A stretch of DNA of 42,310 nucleotides from an uncultured Hellea sp. (GTDB lineage: Bacteria > Pseudomonadota > Alphaproteobacteria > Caulobacterales > Maricaulaceae), in the NCBI GenBank assembly GCA_938007935.1, contig CALLMD010000018.1, forward strand, positions 1 through 42,310. Reading direction: 5' to 3'. The notes below the pieces were generated by a model. That model had not been told where the DNA came from. It ran no database searches and worked only from the letters and a program-made list of their open reading frames with translations. Shown here one piece after another: positions 35,058 to 42,310 of the stretch. Numbering within the stretch: position 1 is the stretch's first letter; every line of letters starts with the position of its first letter. A program made the position numbers and the translations under genes.

Positions 35058-36305
35058 ATGAAGGCTGTTCTGTCTTCCGTTGGTGCACTTCTGATCTCTG
35101 CTGCCATTTTGTTGGCTGGCGGTGGATTGATGTCAACTTTGATTGCGGTCAGGGCGCAATTGGAAGGTTTTCCAGTTGAAGCCATTGGATTGCTTACATC
35201 GGCTTATTTTGCTGGCTTTATCGGGGGCTGTTTTGGAACGCCATTCCTTGTGAAACGGGTTGGGCATGTCCGCGTCTTTGCCGCTCTATCATCCGTAATT
35301 GCAGCAGCAGCTTTAACCCACGCGATTGTTTTAAATATCCCGATTTGGATTATTTTGCGCATACTTGTCGGCTTTAGTTTTGCTGGGCTTTATATGCTTA
35401 TCGAAAGCTGGATTAATGAGCAGGCGCCTAATGATAAGCGCGGCCAAGTTTTATCACTATACCGTATGGTTGATTTGGCGGCGGTGACAGCTGGTCAATT
35501 TATGTTGGCGCTTTCTGACCCGAAAGACTTTGTGTTGTTCTCGCTAGTTGCTATTTTGATATGCCTAGCGATTTTTCCAATATCTCTATCTGCCGCCAAA
35601 GCCCCTATGGCCGTGACGCAGACTTCTCTCAATATCAGAAAACTTACAAAAACCTCTCCGCTTGCTGTTGGCGGATGTTTTGCTGTGGGACTAGGCAATG
35701 GAGCCTTTTGGGGCGTTGCGCCAGTATTTGTGCAGCAACTTGGGTATTCCGTTTTAATGGTATCAATATTTATGAGTGTGGTCATTGCCTTTGGGGCTAT
35801 CCTTCAATGGCCGGCGGGGTTCTTATCGGACAAAATAGGGCGAAGATTGGTTTTATTGCTGTCAACCATATTGGCTGCAGGGGCGGGTATATTTTTGTGG
35901 CAATTCGGCCCGCAATCTCAAAATATGCTGCTCATAGGCGGCGCGCTTTATGGTATGTTTGCGATGCAGGTTTATGGGATGAGCGCGGCCCATGCCAATG
36001 ATTATGCCCAGCCTCATGAATTTGTTTCTATCAGTGGCGGACTACTTTTAATATATGGAATTGGCTCTGTTATTGGCCCGTCTATTGCGCCGATAATTAT
36101 GTCCCAATACGGGCCTTCTTCTCTATTTGCTTACACGGCAGCAGTGCATTGCTTGCTCGCAATTTATGCTATTTGGAGAATGGTGGTTAGAGATGCGCCG
36201 AAAGAGACATCTGACTACGTGCCAATCGCGCGTCCGCGGTCAATGACCCTGATTTTGAGGGCCGATCCGCGTATAATATTCCGAGGTAAAAAACAAAAAC
36301 GTTAG
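35058..36305 (+). CDS. MFS transporter, YcaD-like
   Basis: 415 residues with about 12 membrane segments and the MFS signature VLKRVGHVR-type loop between segments 2 and 3 (here GTPFLVKRVGHVRVF), repeated as GFLSDKIGRRL between segments 8 and 9. The overall pattern resembles the YcaD subgroup, whose substrates are not well known. It lies 11 bp after fdhD and is surely in the formate dehydrogenase operon, so it may carry a methylated amine, formate-linked solute or folate precursor (inference only). Its stop overlaps the convergent regulator gene by 4 bp. Confidence 0.85.
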   Translation: MKAVLSSVGALLISAAILLAGGGLMSTLIAVRAQLEGFPVEAIGLLTSAYFAGFIGGCFGTPFLVKRVGHVRVFAALSSVIAAAALTHAIVLNIPIWIILRILVGFSFAGLYMLIESWINEQAPNDKRGQVLSLYRMVDLAAVTAGQFMLALSDPKDFVLFSLVAILICLAIFPISLSAAKAPMAVTQTSLNIRKLTKTSPLAVGGCFAVGLGNGAFWGVAPVFVQQLGYSVLMVSIFMSVVIAFGAILQWPAGFLSDKIGRRLVLLLSTILAAGAGIFLWQFGPQSQNMLLIGGALYGMFAMQVYGMSAAHANDYAQPHEFVSISGGLLLIYGIGSVIGPSIAPIIMSQYGPSSLFAYTAAVHCLLAIYAIWRMVVRDAPKETSDYVPIARPRSMTLILRADPRIIFRGKKQKR

Positions 36306-37264
36306 CTATTTCGCTCCTGCGTCGGAGAATGCCCAAATTTGTCTTTGTAAGATTTGCCAAAATGTGAAGGCGAGTTAAAGCCGACGGCTATACCGACCTC
36401 TAAAATTGACATTGATGTACGGCGAAGAAATTGCCGTGCGCGCTGAAGTCTCAGGGATAGATAATATTTTGCGGGTGTTGTGCCTATATCTGATCGAAAT
36501 AAACGTTCGAGCTGCCTTAAAGAGAGTCCAACATTTTTTGCTAATCTCTCCAGCGAAAGAGGGGCTTCAATATAGGCTTCCATAAAGCCTATGGCGGCCA
36601 GTAATTTTGGATTGTGAATGCCTGTACGGTGCTCGATTGCCATTCGTTGATTATCTTGCGGCTCTCTTACAAAATTATGCAGCATTTGTTCGGCGACATT
36701 CAGCGCTAATGTTTCGCCGTGGTCAAGCTTGATTGAATAAATCATCATATCGAGCGGAGCCGTCCCACCCGAGCATGTAAATCTATTGCGATCAATTTCA
36801 AATAAAGTCGCCGTGATGTCCAGATTTGGATAAACTTCTTTAAAGGTCTCTAGGTCTTCCCAGTGAATTGTGCATCTATAACCCGTTAGAATTCCAGCAT
36901 AAGCCAGAGCAAAGGAACCTGTGCATACCGCGCCAAGCGCCTTACCCCTAAGGGCTAAACTTCGAAGTTCATTTTGAAGTGTTGAGGACAAATATTTTTG
37001 AGGTTTGGTGCCTGCGCAAACAAAGACAACATCAGAGTCATGGCCAAATCTAACAGCTTTATCTGGTGTTATTGTGACACCATTACTCGCTGTGACGGGG
37101 AGGCCGTCTATGCTTAAGGTTTGCCATTCATATAATGTTTTTCGGCTTAGTCTATTGGCCGAGCGTAACGGCTCAATAGAGGCTGTAAAAGCGATCATCG
37201 AAAAATTGGGTAGAAGTAAAAACCCAAGTTTTTGGGGGGTATTATTTAGGTTGGATCCAAACAA
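36302..37264 (-). CDS. GlxA/GbdR-type AraC family transcriptional regulator
   Basis: 320 residues. The N-terminal DJ-1/PfpI-like domain (about 14-185) has LGFLLLPNFSMIAFTASIEPLRSANRLS and GAVCTGSFALAYAGIL, with a Cys at the nucleophile-elbow position. A C-terminal AraC double helix-turn-helix lies at about 222-316 (LERLAKNVGLSLRQLERLFRS, then VGIAVGFNSPSHFGKSYK). This architecture includes GbdR, the Pseudomonas activator of glycine betaine, dimethylglycine and sarcosine catabolism, and CdhR for carnitine. Placed between the formate block and the methyl-transfer block, it is a good candidate regulator of the whole island. The ligand is not provable from sequence. Confidence 0.88.
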   Translation of the reverse strand: MFGSNLNNTPQKLGFLLLPNFSMIAFTASIEPLRSANRLSRKTLYEWQTLSIDGLPVTASNGVTITPDKAVRFGHDSDVVFVCAGTKPQKYLSSTLQNELRSLALRGKALGAVCTGSFALAYAGILTGYRCTIHWEDLETFKEVYPNLDITATLFEIDRNRFTCSGGTAPLDMMIYSIKLDHGETLALNVAEQMLHNFVREPQDNQRMAIEHRTGIHNPKLLAAIGFMEAYIEAPLSLERLAKNVGLSLRQLERLFRSDIGTTPAKYYLSLRLQRARQFLRRTSMSILEVGIAVGFNSPSHFGKSYKDKFGHSPTQERNS

Positions 37265-37348
37265 TTAGATGTCCCTAGCGTCAATTAAATGAATTGCTTC
37301 AGTCCAAGAATCGATAACTTTTAGGAATTAATAGTTCAAGTGTGCTGC

Positions 37349-37376
37349 GGCGATATTATTATATTTAATGGCGATA
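37349..37376. promoter_or_regulatory. Direct repeats GGCGATA spaced 21 bp, candidate AraC-type operator
   Basis: GGCGATA occurs at 37349-37355 and 37370-37376, exactly 21 bp start to start, which is two helical turns. Similarity extends over 15 bp with 13 identical. Two half-sites in direct orientation about 21 bp apart is the usual layout for AraC-family regulators, and a gene for such a regulator starts 85 bp away. The second repeat ends 60 bp before the fhs start. Confidence 0.5.
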
Positions 37377-37436
37377 ATTTTATAGTTTGGATGTGAAAGA
37401 CCGCTAAACTACCTCATATTCAAGAAAGATTCTGAC

Positions 37437-39137
37437 ATGAGCCAACAAAATTTACCTGCTCCCGGCGCGCCTGATATAGAGATTGCGCGGGCTGCTGTGA
37501 TGAAACCACTCTTGCCATTAGCAGAAAAAACACTCGGCATACCGCCCGAAGCTCTTGTGCCTTATGGCCATTATAAGGCCAAGCTATCATTGGATTATAT
37601 TGAAAGCCTAAAAGACAAGCCCGATGGAAAGCTAGTCTTGGTCACAGCAGTTACTCCTACCCCTGCTGGTGAAGGTAAAACCACGACATCAGTTGGCTTA
37701 AATGATGGGCTCAACAAGATTGGCGTCAAGGCTATGGTTTGCCTACGGGAGCCTTCGCTTGGCCCGTGTTTTGGCATGAAAGGCGGCGCTGCTGGCGGCG
37801 GCCGCGCGCAAGTTCTGCCGATGGAAGATATCAATTTGCATTTTAATGGCGACTTCCACGCTATCACCTCCGCGCATTCTTTAATTTCGGCCATGCTTGA
37901 TAATCACATGCAGTGGGGTAACGAGCTTGATATTGACCCGCGCCGTATTACGTGGCGCCGCGTTGTCGACATGAATGATCGCGCGCTTCGTCATATCGTG
38001 ATGGGCCTTGGCGGGCCAACTCAGGGCGTTGTCAGGGAAGGTGGTTTTGATATCACTGTGGCATCCGAAATCATGGCAATTTTCTGCTTGGCGACAGATT
38101 TAGCCGATCTACAAAAACGTATCGGCGATATTATTGTTGCTAAGACTCACAAGAAAAAAGCCGTGACTGTCCGTGATCTGGGTTGTGACGGAGCCGTAAC
38201 CGTTCTCTTGAAAGACGCATTCCAGCCAAACCTTGTGCAGTCGATCGAGCATAATCTGGCCTTTATCCACGGCGGGCCATTTGCCAATATTGCTCATGGG
38301 TGTAACTCGGTTGTCGCCACACAAACAGCGCTTAAAATGGCGGATGTGGTTGTGACAGAGGCGGGTTTTGGCGCTGACCTTGGCGCAGAAAAATTCCTGG
38401 ATATCAAATGCCGCCAGTCAGGGCTTCGTCCAGACGCGGTTGTTTTAGTGTGCACTATTCGCGCCATGAAAATGCAGGGCGGGGTGTCGAAAAATGACTT
38501 AACTCCTAAGAACGTTGAGGCCGTGCGCGCCGGATGCGTTAATGTTGAGCGCCATATTCAGAATTTGAAGAAATTCGGGGTCACGCCCATCGTTTCAATC
38601 AATCACTTTGTGCATGATACGGATGAAGAAATCTCGGTTGTAAAAGAGATTTGTGATGCAGAAGGCGTCCCGATGGTGATTGCCAATCACTGGGCCGAAG
38701 GCGGCGCGGGCGCTGAGGACTTGGCGAAGCTAGTCAAAGCCGAGCTCGCCAAACCAAAGCCAACAATTAATCTTATGTATGATGATAGCGATAAACTCGC
38801 GATGAAGGTCGAGAAAGTCGCTAAAGAGATTTACCGCGCTAAAGACGTTGTTATTTCATCTGCCGCGAAAAGCGTTTTCCGACAAATAGAAAAGGCCGGT
38901 TTCGGTCATTTACCTATTTGTATTGCTAAGACGCAATCGAGCTTTTCCACAGATGCGAAACAGCTTGGGGCGACATCTGACCATACGGTGGAAGTGCGTG
39001 AAGCTACGCTAAATGCGGGTGCTGGTTTCGTCGTTGCAATATGCGGAAATATAATGCGGATGCCGGGATTACCACGACATCCTGCTGCCCTTGATATTGG
39101 CCTAGATGAAGACGGCCAAATCGTTGGATTGGCTTAG
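37437..39137 (+). CDS. fhs: Formate-tetrahydrofolate ligase
   Basis: 566 residues, normal length. The ATP site [16 protein letters not shown] lies at about 73-88, followed by [20 protein letters not shown] and [15 protein letters not shown], all hallmark segments. It interconverts formate + ATP + THF with 10-formyl-THF. In a catabolic setting next to formate dehydrogenase it would run toward formate, making ATP. First gene of the methyl-transfer block; the corrinoid gene starts 9 bp after its stop. FolD, needed to link methylene-THF to formyl-THF, is not in the window. Confidence 0.96.
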   Translation: MSQQNLPAPGAPDIEIARAAVMKPLLPLAEKTLGIPPEALVPYGHYKAKLSLDYIESLKDKPDGKLVLVTAVTPTPAGEGKTTTSVGLNDGLNKIGVKAMVCLREPSLGPCFGMKGGAAGGGRAQVLPMEDINLHFNGDFHAITSAHSLISAMLDNHMQWGNELDIDPRRITWRRVVDMNDRALRHIVMGLGGPTQGVVREGGFDITVASEIMAIFCLATDLADLQKRIGDIIVAKTHKKKAVTVRDLGCDGAVTVLLKDAFQPNLVQSIEHNLAFIHGGPFANIAHGCNSVVATQTALKMADVVVTEAGFGADLGAEKFLDIKCRQSGLRPDAVVLVCTIRAMKMQGGVSKNDLTPKNVEAVRAGCVNVERHIQNLKKFGVTPIVSINHFVHDTDEEISVVKEICDAEGVPMVIANHWAEGGAGAEDLAKLVKAELAKPKPTINLMYDDSDKLAMKVEKVAKEIYRAKDVVISSAAKSVFRQIEKAGFGHLPICIAKTQSSFSTDAKQLGATSDHTVEVREATLNAGAGFVVAICGNIMRMPGLPRHPAALDIGLDEDGQIVGLA

Positions 39138-39146
39138 GAGAACACG

Positions 39147-39836
39147 ATGAGCGATCAAGACGAAGATATCATCCTCAAGGATTTAGACGACACTGAGCTT
39201 GTCCAGCAAATGCAGGATGATCTCTATGATGGAATGATCCCAGAAGTGACAGAGGGAACACAGATATTATTAGACCGTGGTTGGGACGCGAATATGGTCC
39301 TTAATGATGCCTTGGTAGAAGGTATGCGGATTGTCGGTGTTGATTTTCGCGATGGCATTTTATTTGTGCCAGAAGTGCTGCAAAGTGCCAATGCGATGAA
39401 AGGCGGAATGAATTTACTGCGTCCTATTTTGGCAGCGAGCGAAAACAACTCCAGTCTCGGAAAATATGTTATCGGGACTGTAAAGGGTGATATTCACGAT
39501 ATCGGCAAAAACCTTGTTGGTATGATGCTTGAAGGTGCTGGCTTTGAAGTCATCGATTTGGGTATCAATACATCAGTCGATGAATTCCTTGAGGCTATTG
39601 ATGTCCATGAACCCAATATTATGGGTATGTCTGCGCTGCTAACAACAACCATGCCTTATATGGGTGTTGTGATTGAAGAGCTTGATAAACGAAATATTCT
39701 AAAGGAGCTTCCTGTTATGGTCGGCGGTGCGCCGCTTAATCAGGAATTTGCTGATGCGATCAACGCCCATACTTACGGCAGAGACGCCGCCGTAAGTTCA
39801 GAATTGGCGAAAGCTATAATGGGTAAGAATAGGTAA
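39147..39836 (+). CDS. Corrinoid (B12-binding) methyl-carrier protein, MtbC/MttC type
   Basis: 229 residues. An N-terminal helical cap domain (about 15-100, with DLYDGMIPEVTEGTQILLDRG) is followed by a B12-binding Rossmann domain (about 105-225). The cobalt-ligating motif is DIHDIG with H117. S162-A-L-L-T-T and GGAP near 193-196 contact the nucleotide tail. Such proteins carry a methyl group between a substrate-specific methyltransferase and a second methyltransferase. Acidic start (DQDEDIILKDLDD) is typical. The sequence is not MetH: no homocysteine, folate or activation domain is fused. Its partner at the other end is probably the folate-binding protein beginning at 42008. Confidence 0.93.
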   Translation: MSDQDEDIILKDLDDTELVQQMQDDLYDGMIPEVTEGTQILLDRGWDANMVLNDALVEGMRIVGVDFRDGILFVPEVLQSANAMKGGMNLLRPILAASENNSSLGKYVIGTVKGDIHDIGKNLVGMMLEGAGFEVIDLGINTSVDEFLEAIDVHEPNIMGMSALLTTTMPYMGVVIEELDKRNILKELPVMVGGAPLNQEFADAINAHTYGRDAAVSSELAKAIMGKNR

Positions 39837-39840
39837 TCAA

Positions 39841-40500
39841 ATGAGCTTTGCCGCTGATAAAACTCTGATTATTGCGTGCGGCGCACTGGCAAAAGAGATT
39901 CTGCTTTTGTCAAAGCAATTAGGTATGGATGCTGATTTGCAATGTTTGCCAGCTGATTTTCACAATAGGCCTGAAAAAATTGTTCCAGGGCTTAAAGCTA
40001 TTCTTGATAAAAAAGCCTCTTCCTATCAGCGGATTTTGATAGGTTATGGAGATTGCGGGACTGGTGGCGGTCTTGATCGTTTCCTAGAGGATTATCCCAA
40101 TGCGCTAAGATTACCTGGCGCGCATTGTTATGCCTTTTTCTCAGGTTTAAATCGTTTCAATAATCTGATGGAAGAGGAATTGGGCTCGTTCTTTCTAACC
40201 GATTACCTCGTACGTCATTTTGATACGATAATTATGAAAGGTATGGGACTTGATAGGTTTCCGCATCTGACGAATGTGTATTTTGAAAACTATAAAAGGA
40301 TCGTTTATCTTGCACAAACCGAAGATCCCAAACTTAAAGTAAAAGCGCAAGAAGCAGCTTTAAAGCTTGGTCTATCTTTTGAGTATAAAATTGTAGGTTA
40401 TGGCGCGCTTGCGACCGCTCTTGCGATGTTCGATATCGATCCGCCAAAAGGAATTCTGGTCACATCAGCGACACAAAAAACGGCGCCCCAAAGTGTATAA
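39841..40500 (+). CDS. DUF1638 protein, unknown function, linked to corrinoid methyl transfer
   Basis: 219 residues. The N-terminus LIIACGALAKEILLL and the middle YQRILIGYGDCGTGGGLDRFLE are recognisable as DUF1638. Cysteines in IACG (about C12), QCLPA, YGDCGTGG and AHCYAF and conserved charged residues make a metal- or corrinoid-related role possible. The family is often found beside methyltransferase and corrinoid-protein genes in methanogens and alphaproteobacteria (from memory). No biochemical function is known to me. It starts 4 bp after the corrinoid gene stop, and its stop overlaps the GTG of the next gene. Confidence 0.85.
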   Translation: MSFAADKTLIIACGALAKEILLLSKQLGMDADLQCLPADFHNRPEKIVPGLKAILDKKASSYQRILIGYGDCGTGGGLDRFLEDYPNALRLPGAHCYAFFSGLNRFNNLMEEELGSFFLTDYLVRHFDTIIMKGMGLDRFPHLTNVYFENYKRIVYLAQTEDPKLKVKAQEAALKLGLSFEYKIVGYGALATALAMFDIDPPKGILVTSATQKTAPQSV

Positions 40501-40963
40501 AGTTAGGCTCTGGTCCGTGCGCCATTCACGGTTTATGGAGAGGCTCTATAATGCCGTGAATCCGTCAATCGTTGGAAGCCTTCGCCTTATCACTAAAGTT
40601 TTTGGAACAAAACTGGATAAGCCCATTACGGCAGCAGAAGCAGGCTTAAAGGGCTTTCTATTTGACTGTAAAATGTGCGGGGATTGCGCGCTCTCTAAAA
40701 CTGGAATGAGCTGCCCCATGAACTGCCCAAAGACTATTCGAAATGGTCCCTGCGGCGGCGTCCGGGCAAATGGTATGTGCGAGGTTAAACCTGAGATGCG
40801 CTGTGTCTGGGTTGCGGCTTGGGATGGGGCGTCTCGTATGAAAAATGGTGATGAGATCAAGAATATTGAATTCGCCGTAGATAATCGTGACACTGGAAAG
40901 TCCTCATGGCTGAAATTGGCTCGTGAAGAAAAGAATGGCGATATTGCCGAGGTGTCTCATTGA
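40493..40963 (+). CDS. MetV-like cysteine-rich partner of methylene-THF reductase
   Basis: 156 residues from GTG at 40493 (VYKVRLWSVRHSRFMERLY). The same frame runs upstream to 40400 but there it lies entirely inside the DUF1638 gene with odd composition, so I prefer the GTG, which overlaps the DUF1638 stop by 8 nt and fits translational coupling. The C-terminal half has eight Cys (CKMCGDC, CPMNC, GPCGG, GMCE, RCVW), the pattern of the methylene-tetrahydrofolate reductase C-terminal domain known from acetogen MetV. It may bind Fe-S clusters or zinc and pass electrons to or from MetF. This suggests that MetF here does not simply use NADH. Confidence 0.85.
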   Translation: MYKVRLWSVRHSRFMERLYNAVNPSIVGSLRLITKVFGTKLDKPITAAEAGLKGFLFDCKMCGDCALSKTGMSCPMNCPKTIRNGPCGGVRANGMCEVKPEMRCVWVAAWDGASRMKNGDEIKNIEFAVDNRDTGKSSWLKLAREEKNGDIAEVSH

Positions 40964-42000
40964 TGGGTGCGGCTTTCCAAAATGACCCATTAGTACTTGG
41001 CACAAATCCTGGCGACCCGTTGCCTATGCTAGAAGGCCATGTGTCTCATGGACGTTTTGAGCGTGTATTAAAGGCAGGTCACTTTGCCGTCACAACAGAG
41101 ATTGCGCCGCCTGATTCAGCTGATCCAGATGAAGTGTTAAAGCGGGCATCGCTTTTTGATGGTTATGTTGATGCTATTAATGCAACGGATGGGTCTGGCG
41201 CGCATTGCCATATGAGTAGTTTGGCTGTTTGCGCTATCCTGACACGTGCTGGTTACTCGCCAATTTTACAAATTTCATGCCGCGATAGAAACCGTATTGC
41301 TATTCAGGGAGATACGCTCGGAGCTGCCGCATTGGGCGTTTGTAATGCGCTGTGTCTCTCAGGTGATGATGTTGGGGCAGGGGATCATCCTGAGGCTAAG
41401 CCCGTCTTTGATTTTGATAGTGTGTCACTCATACGGACATTGCGAATTTTACGTGATGAGTCGCGCTTTTTAAGCGGTAGAAAATTAGACCTCGCACCGA
41501 AATTATTCATTGGCTCTTCAATAAATCCATTTGTCCCGCCTATTGAAAATAGAGTGGATCAACTCGCGAAGAAAATTCAAGCCGGTGCTGAATATATTCA
41601 ATCGCAATATTGTTTCGATATTGAAATTTTAAAAGGCTTTATGAGTAAAGCTGTGGATATGGGGCTGACCGAAAAAGCCTATATCCTTATTGGTATTGGC
41701 GTTTTGCCTTCTGCGAAAACGGCGAGCTGGATGCGTGAAAATGTGCCAGGTGTTCACATTCCTGATGCCATAATTGACCGCCTACAACAGGCGAAGAAAC
41801 CTAAAAAAGAAGGCCGCGATATCTGTGTCGAGTTAATGCAACAAGTCAAAGAGATAGAAGGCGTTAAAGGCGTGCATGTCATGGCGTATCGTCAAGAAAA
41901 ATGGGTTGGGGATGTTGTCAAACGTTCTGGCGTCCTGGATGGGCGCAAGCCTTGGCAGCCTGAAAACTCAATACAGAAATCCTTAACTGAAACCTCATAG
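40963..42000 (+). CDS. metF: Methylenetetrahydrofolate reductase
   Basis: 345 residues. TIM-barrel MetF fold: ATTEIAPP-type start (FAVTTEIAPPDSADPDE), the catalytic Glu in TEIAPP, NATDG near 77, ISCRDRNRIAIQGDTLGA and ALCLSGDD. C-terminal IQSQYCFD holds the folate-binding region. It interconverts methylene-THF and methyl-THF at FAD; the context favours oxidation of methyl-THF made by the methyltransferase. A TTG stands directly before the ATG; TGATG at 40961-40965 couples it to the MetV-like gene, so the ATG at 40963 is preferred. The next gene starts 7 bp after its stop. Confidence 0.93.
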   Translation: MGAAFQNDPLVLGTNPGDPLPMLEGHVSHGRFERVLKAGHFAVTTEIAPPDSADPDEVLKRASLFDGYVDAINATDGSGAHCHMSSLAVCAILTRAGYSPILQISCRDRNRIAIQGDTLGAAALGVCNALCLSGDDVGAGDHPEAKPVFDFDSVSLIRTLRILRDESRFLSGRKLDLAPKLFIGSSINPFVPPIENRVDQLAKKIQAGAEYIQSQYCFDIEILKGFMSKAVDMGLTEKAYILIGIGVLPSAKTASWMRENVPGVHIPDAIIDRLQQAKKPKKEGRDICVELMQQVKEIEGVKGVHVMAYRQEKWVGDVVKRSGVLDGRKPWQPENSIQKSLTETS

Positions 42001-42007
42001 GCTTTAT

Positions 42008-42310
42008 ATGACGCGCACAATATTAACGTCCCCGACCAAAGAAGTTGTCATTGGCTTTGACGAGCCTTTTGTGATGATAGGCGAGCGGATTAACCCCACG
42101 GGGCGAAAGCTCTTTTCCAAAGAGCTTAAGGAAGGTAATTATTGGCGGGTCAAGAAAGAGGCCTTAAAGCAGGTTGAGGCGGGCGCGCAGGTCTTGGACG
42201 TCAATGTCGGTGTGCCACTCGCCGATGAACCCGCCATTATGGCCGAGGTTATTCCGCTCATCCAAAGCCTGACCGATGTCCCGCTTTGTATTGATAGCTC
42301 GATTATCGAA
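42008..42310 (+). CDS. Methyltetrahydrofolate:corrinoid protein methyltransferase (N-terminal part only)
   Basis: 101 codons open to the window edge. The pterin-binding (dihydropteroate synthase-like) barrel start is clear: FVMIGERINPTGRKLFSKEL at about 22-41, then EAGAQVLDVNVGVP and a strand ending PLCIDSS. The ERINPTG and DVN motifs bind the folate pterin ring. Proteins of this type move a methyl group between methyl-THF and a corrinoid protein, as AcsE does in the Wood-Ljungdahl pathway. Next to the stand-alone corrinoid protein, this is the expected second half-reaction of a methyl-transfer system. The C-terminus lies beyond the window. Confidence 0.9.
   Translation, partial: MTRTILTSPTKEVVIGFDEPFVMIGERINPTGRKLFSKELKEGNYWRVKKEALKQVEAGAQVLDVNVGVPLADEPAIMAEVIPLIQSLTDVPLCIDSSIIE

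Noticed and set aside
37265..37436. Cobalamin or tetrahydrofolate riboswitch before the methyl-transfer operon
   Set aside because: No B12-box-like sequence or suitable stem set could be seen in the 172 bp; only the direct repeats stood out.
37595..37894. 99-codon minus-strand frame inside fhs
   Set aside because: Shadow of the highly conserved fhs frame.
40400..40492. Upstream extension of the MetV-like gene
   Set aside because: Lies wholly inside DUF1638 and reads as a basic low-quality tail; the GTG at 40493 gives the expected N-terminus.

Overview
The window looks like the chromosome of a marine-type alphaproteobacterium, possibly Maricaulales/Hyphomonadaceae-like. The class is inferred from the ParE and GlnE types, the GbdR-like regulator and the heterotetrameric sarcosine oxidase operon. 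The family is only a guess. No tRNA, rRNA, CRISPR array, integrase or transposase was recognised.

Layout. Bases 1-6230 carry surface and housekeeping genes: a secreted protein with 23-residue repeats (cut by the window start), a HAD-IB phosphatase, an M16 metalloprotease lipoprotein and a TadG-like von Willebrand protein. Bases 6251-9178 hold an alpha-methylacyl-CoA racemase-type gene divergent from a FAD monooxygenase/SRPBCC pair. Bases 9179-10570 are scar-like: a structured non-coding stretch, a long palindromic element, a small membrane protein and a decayed copy of the 3' end of parE. Bases 10571-20832 (minus strand) hold a secreted trypsin-like protease, parE, glnE and an autotransporter. 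glnE has no ordinary start codon and overlaps the autotransporter stop. lspA follows on the plus strand.

The right half, 21667-42310, is a one-carbon catabolism island. Block one is a dimethylglycine dehydrogenase-like gene plus soxBDAG, ended by a terminator. Block two is the NAD-dependent formate dehydrogenase fdsGBA with fdhD and an MFS transporter. A convergent GlxA/GbdR-type AraC regulator follows. Block three, divergent from the regulator, is fhs, a corrinoid protein, a DUF1638 protein, a cysteine-rich MetV-like protein, metF and the start of a methyltetrahydrofolate methyltransferase.

How they fit together (inference). A methylated amine, most likely glycine betaine, would give one methyl group to the corrinoid protein through an MttB-type methyltransferase lying outside the window. 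The pterin-binding methyltransferase would pass it to tetrahydrofolate, MetF with its MetV-like partner would oxidise methyl-THF, Fhs run in reverse would release formate and ATP, and Fds would oxidise formate to CO2 with NADH. The resulting dimethylglycine and sarcosine would be demethylated by block one. This is an anaerobe/acetogen-style methyl branch joined to an oxygen-using sarcosine oxidase. The methyltransferase, a corrinoid activase and FolD are not in the window, so the substrate is not proven.
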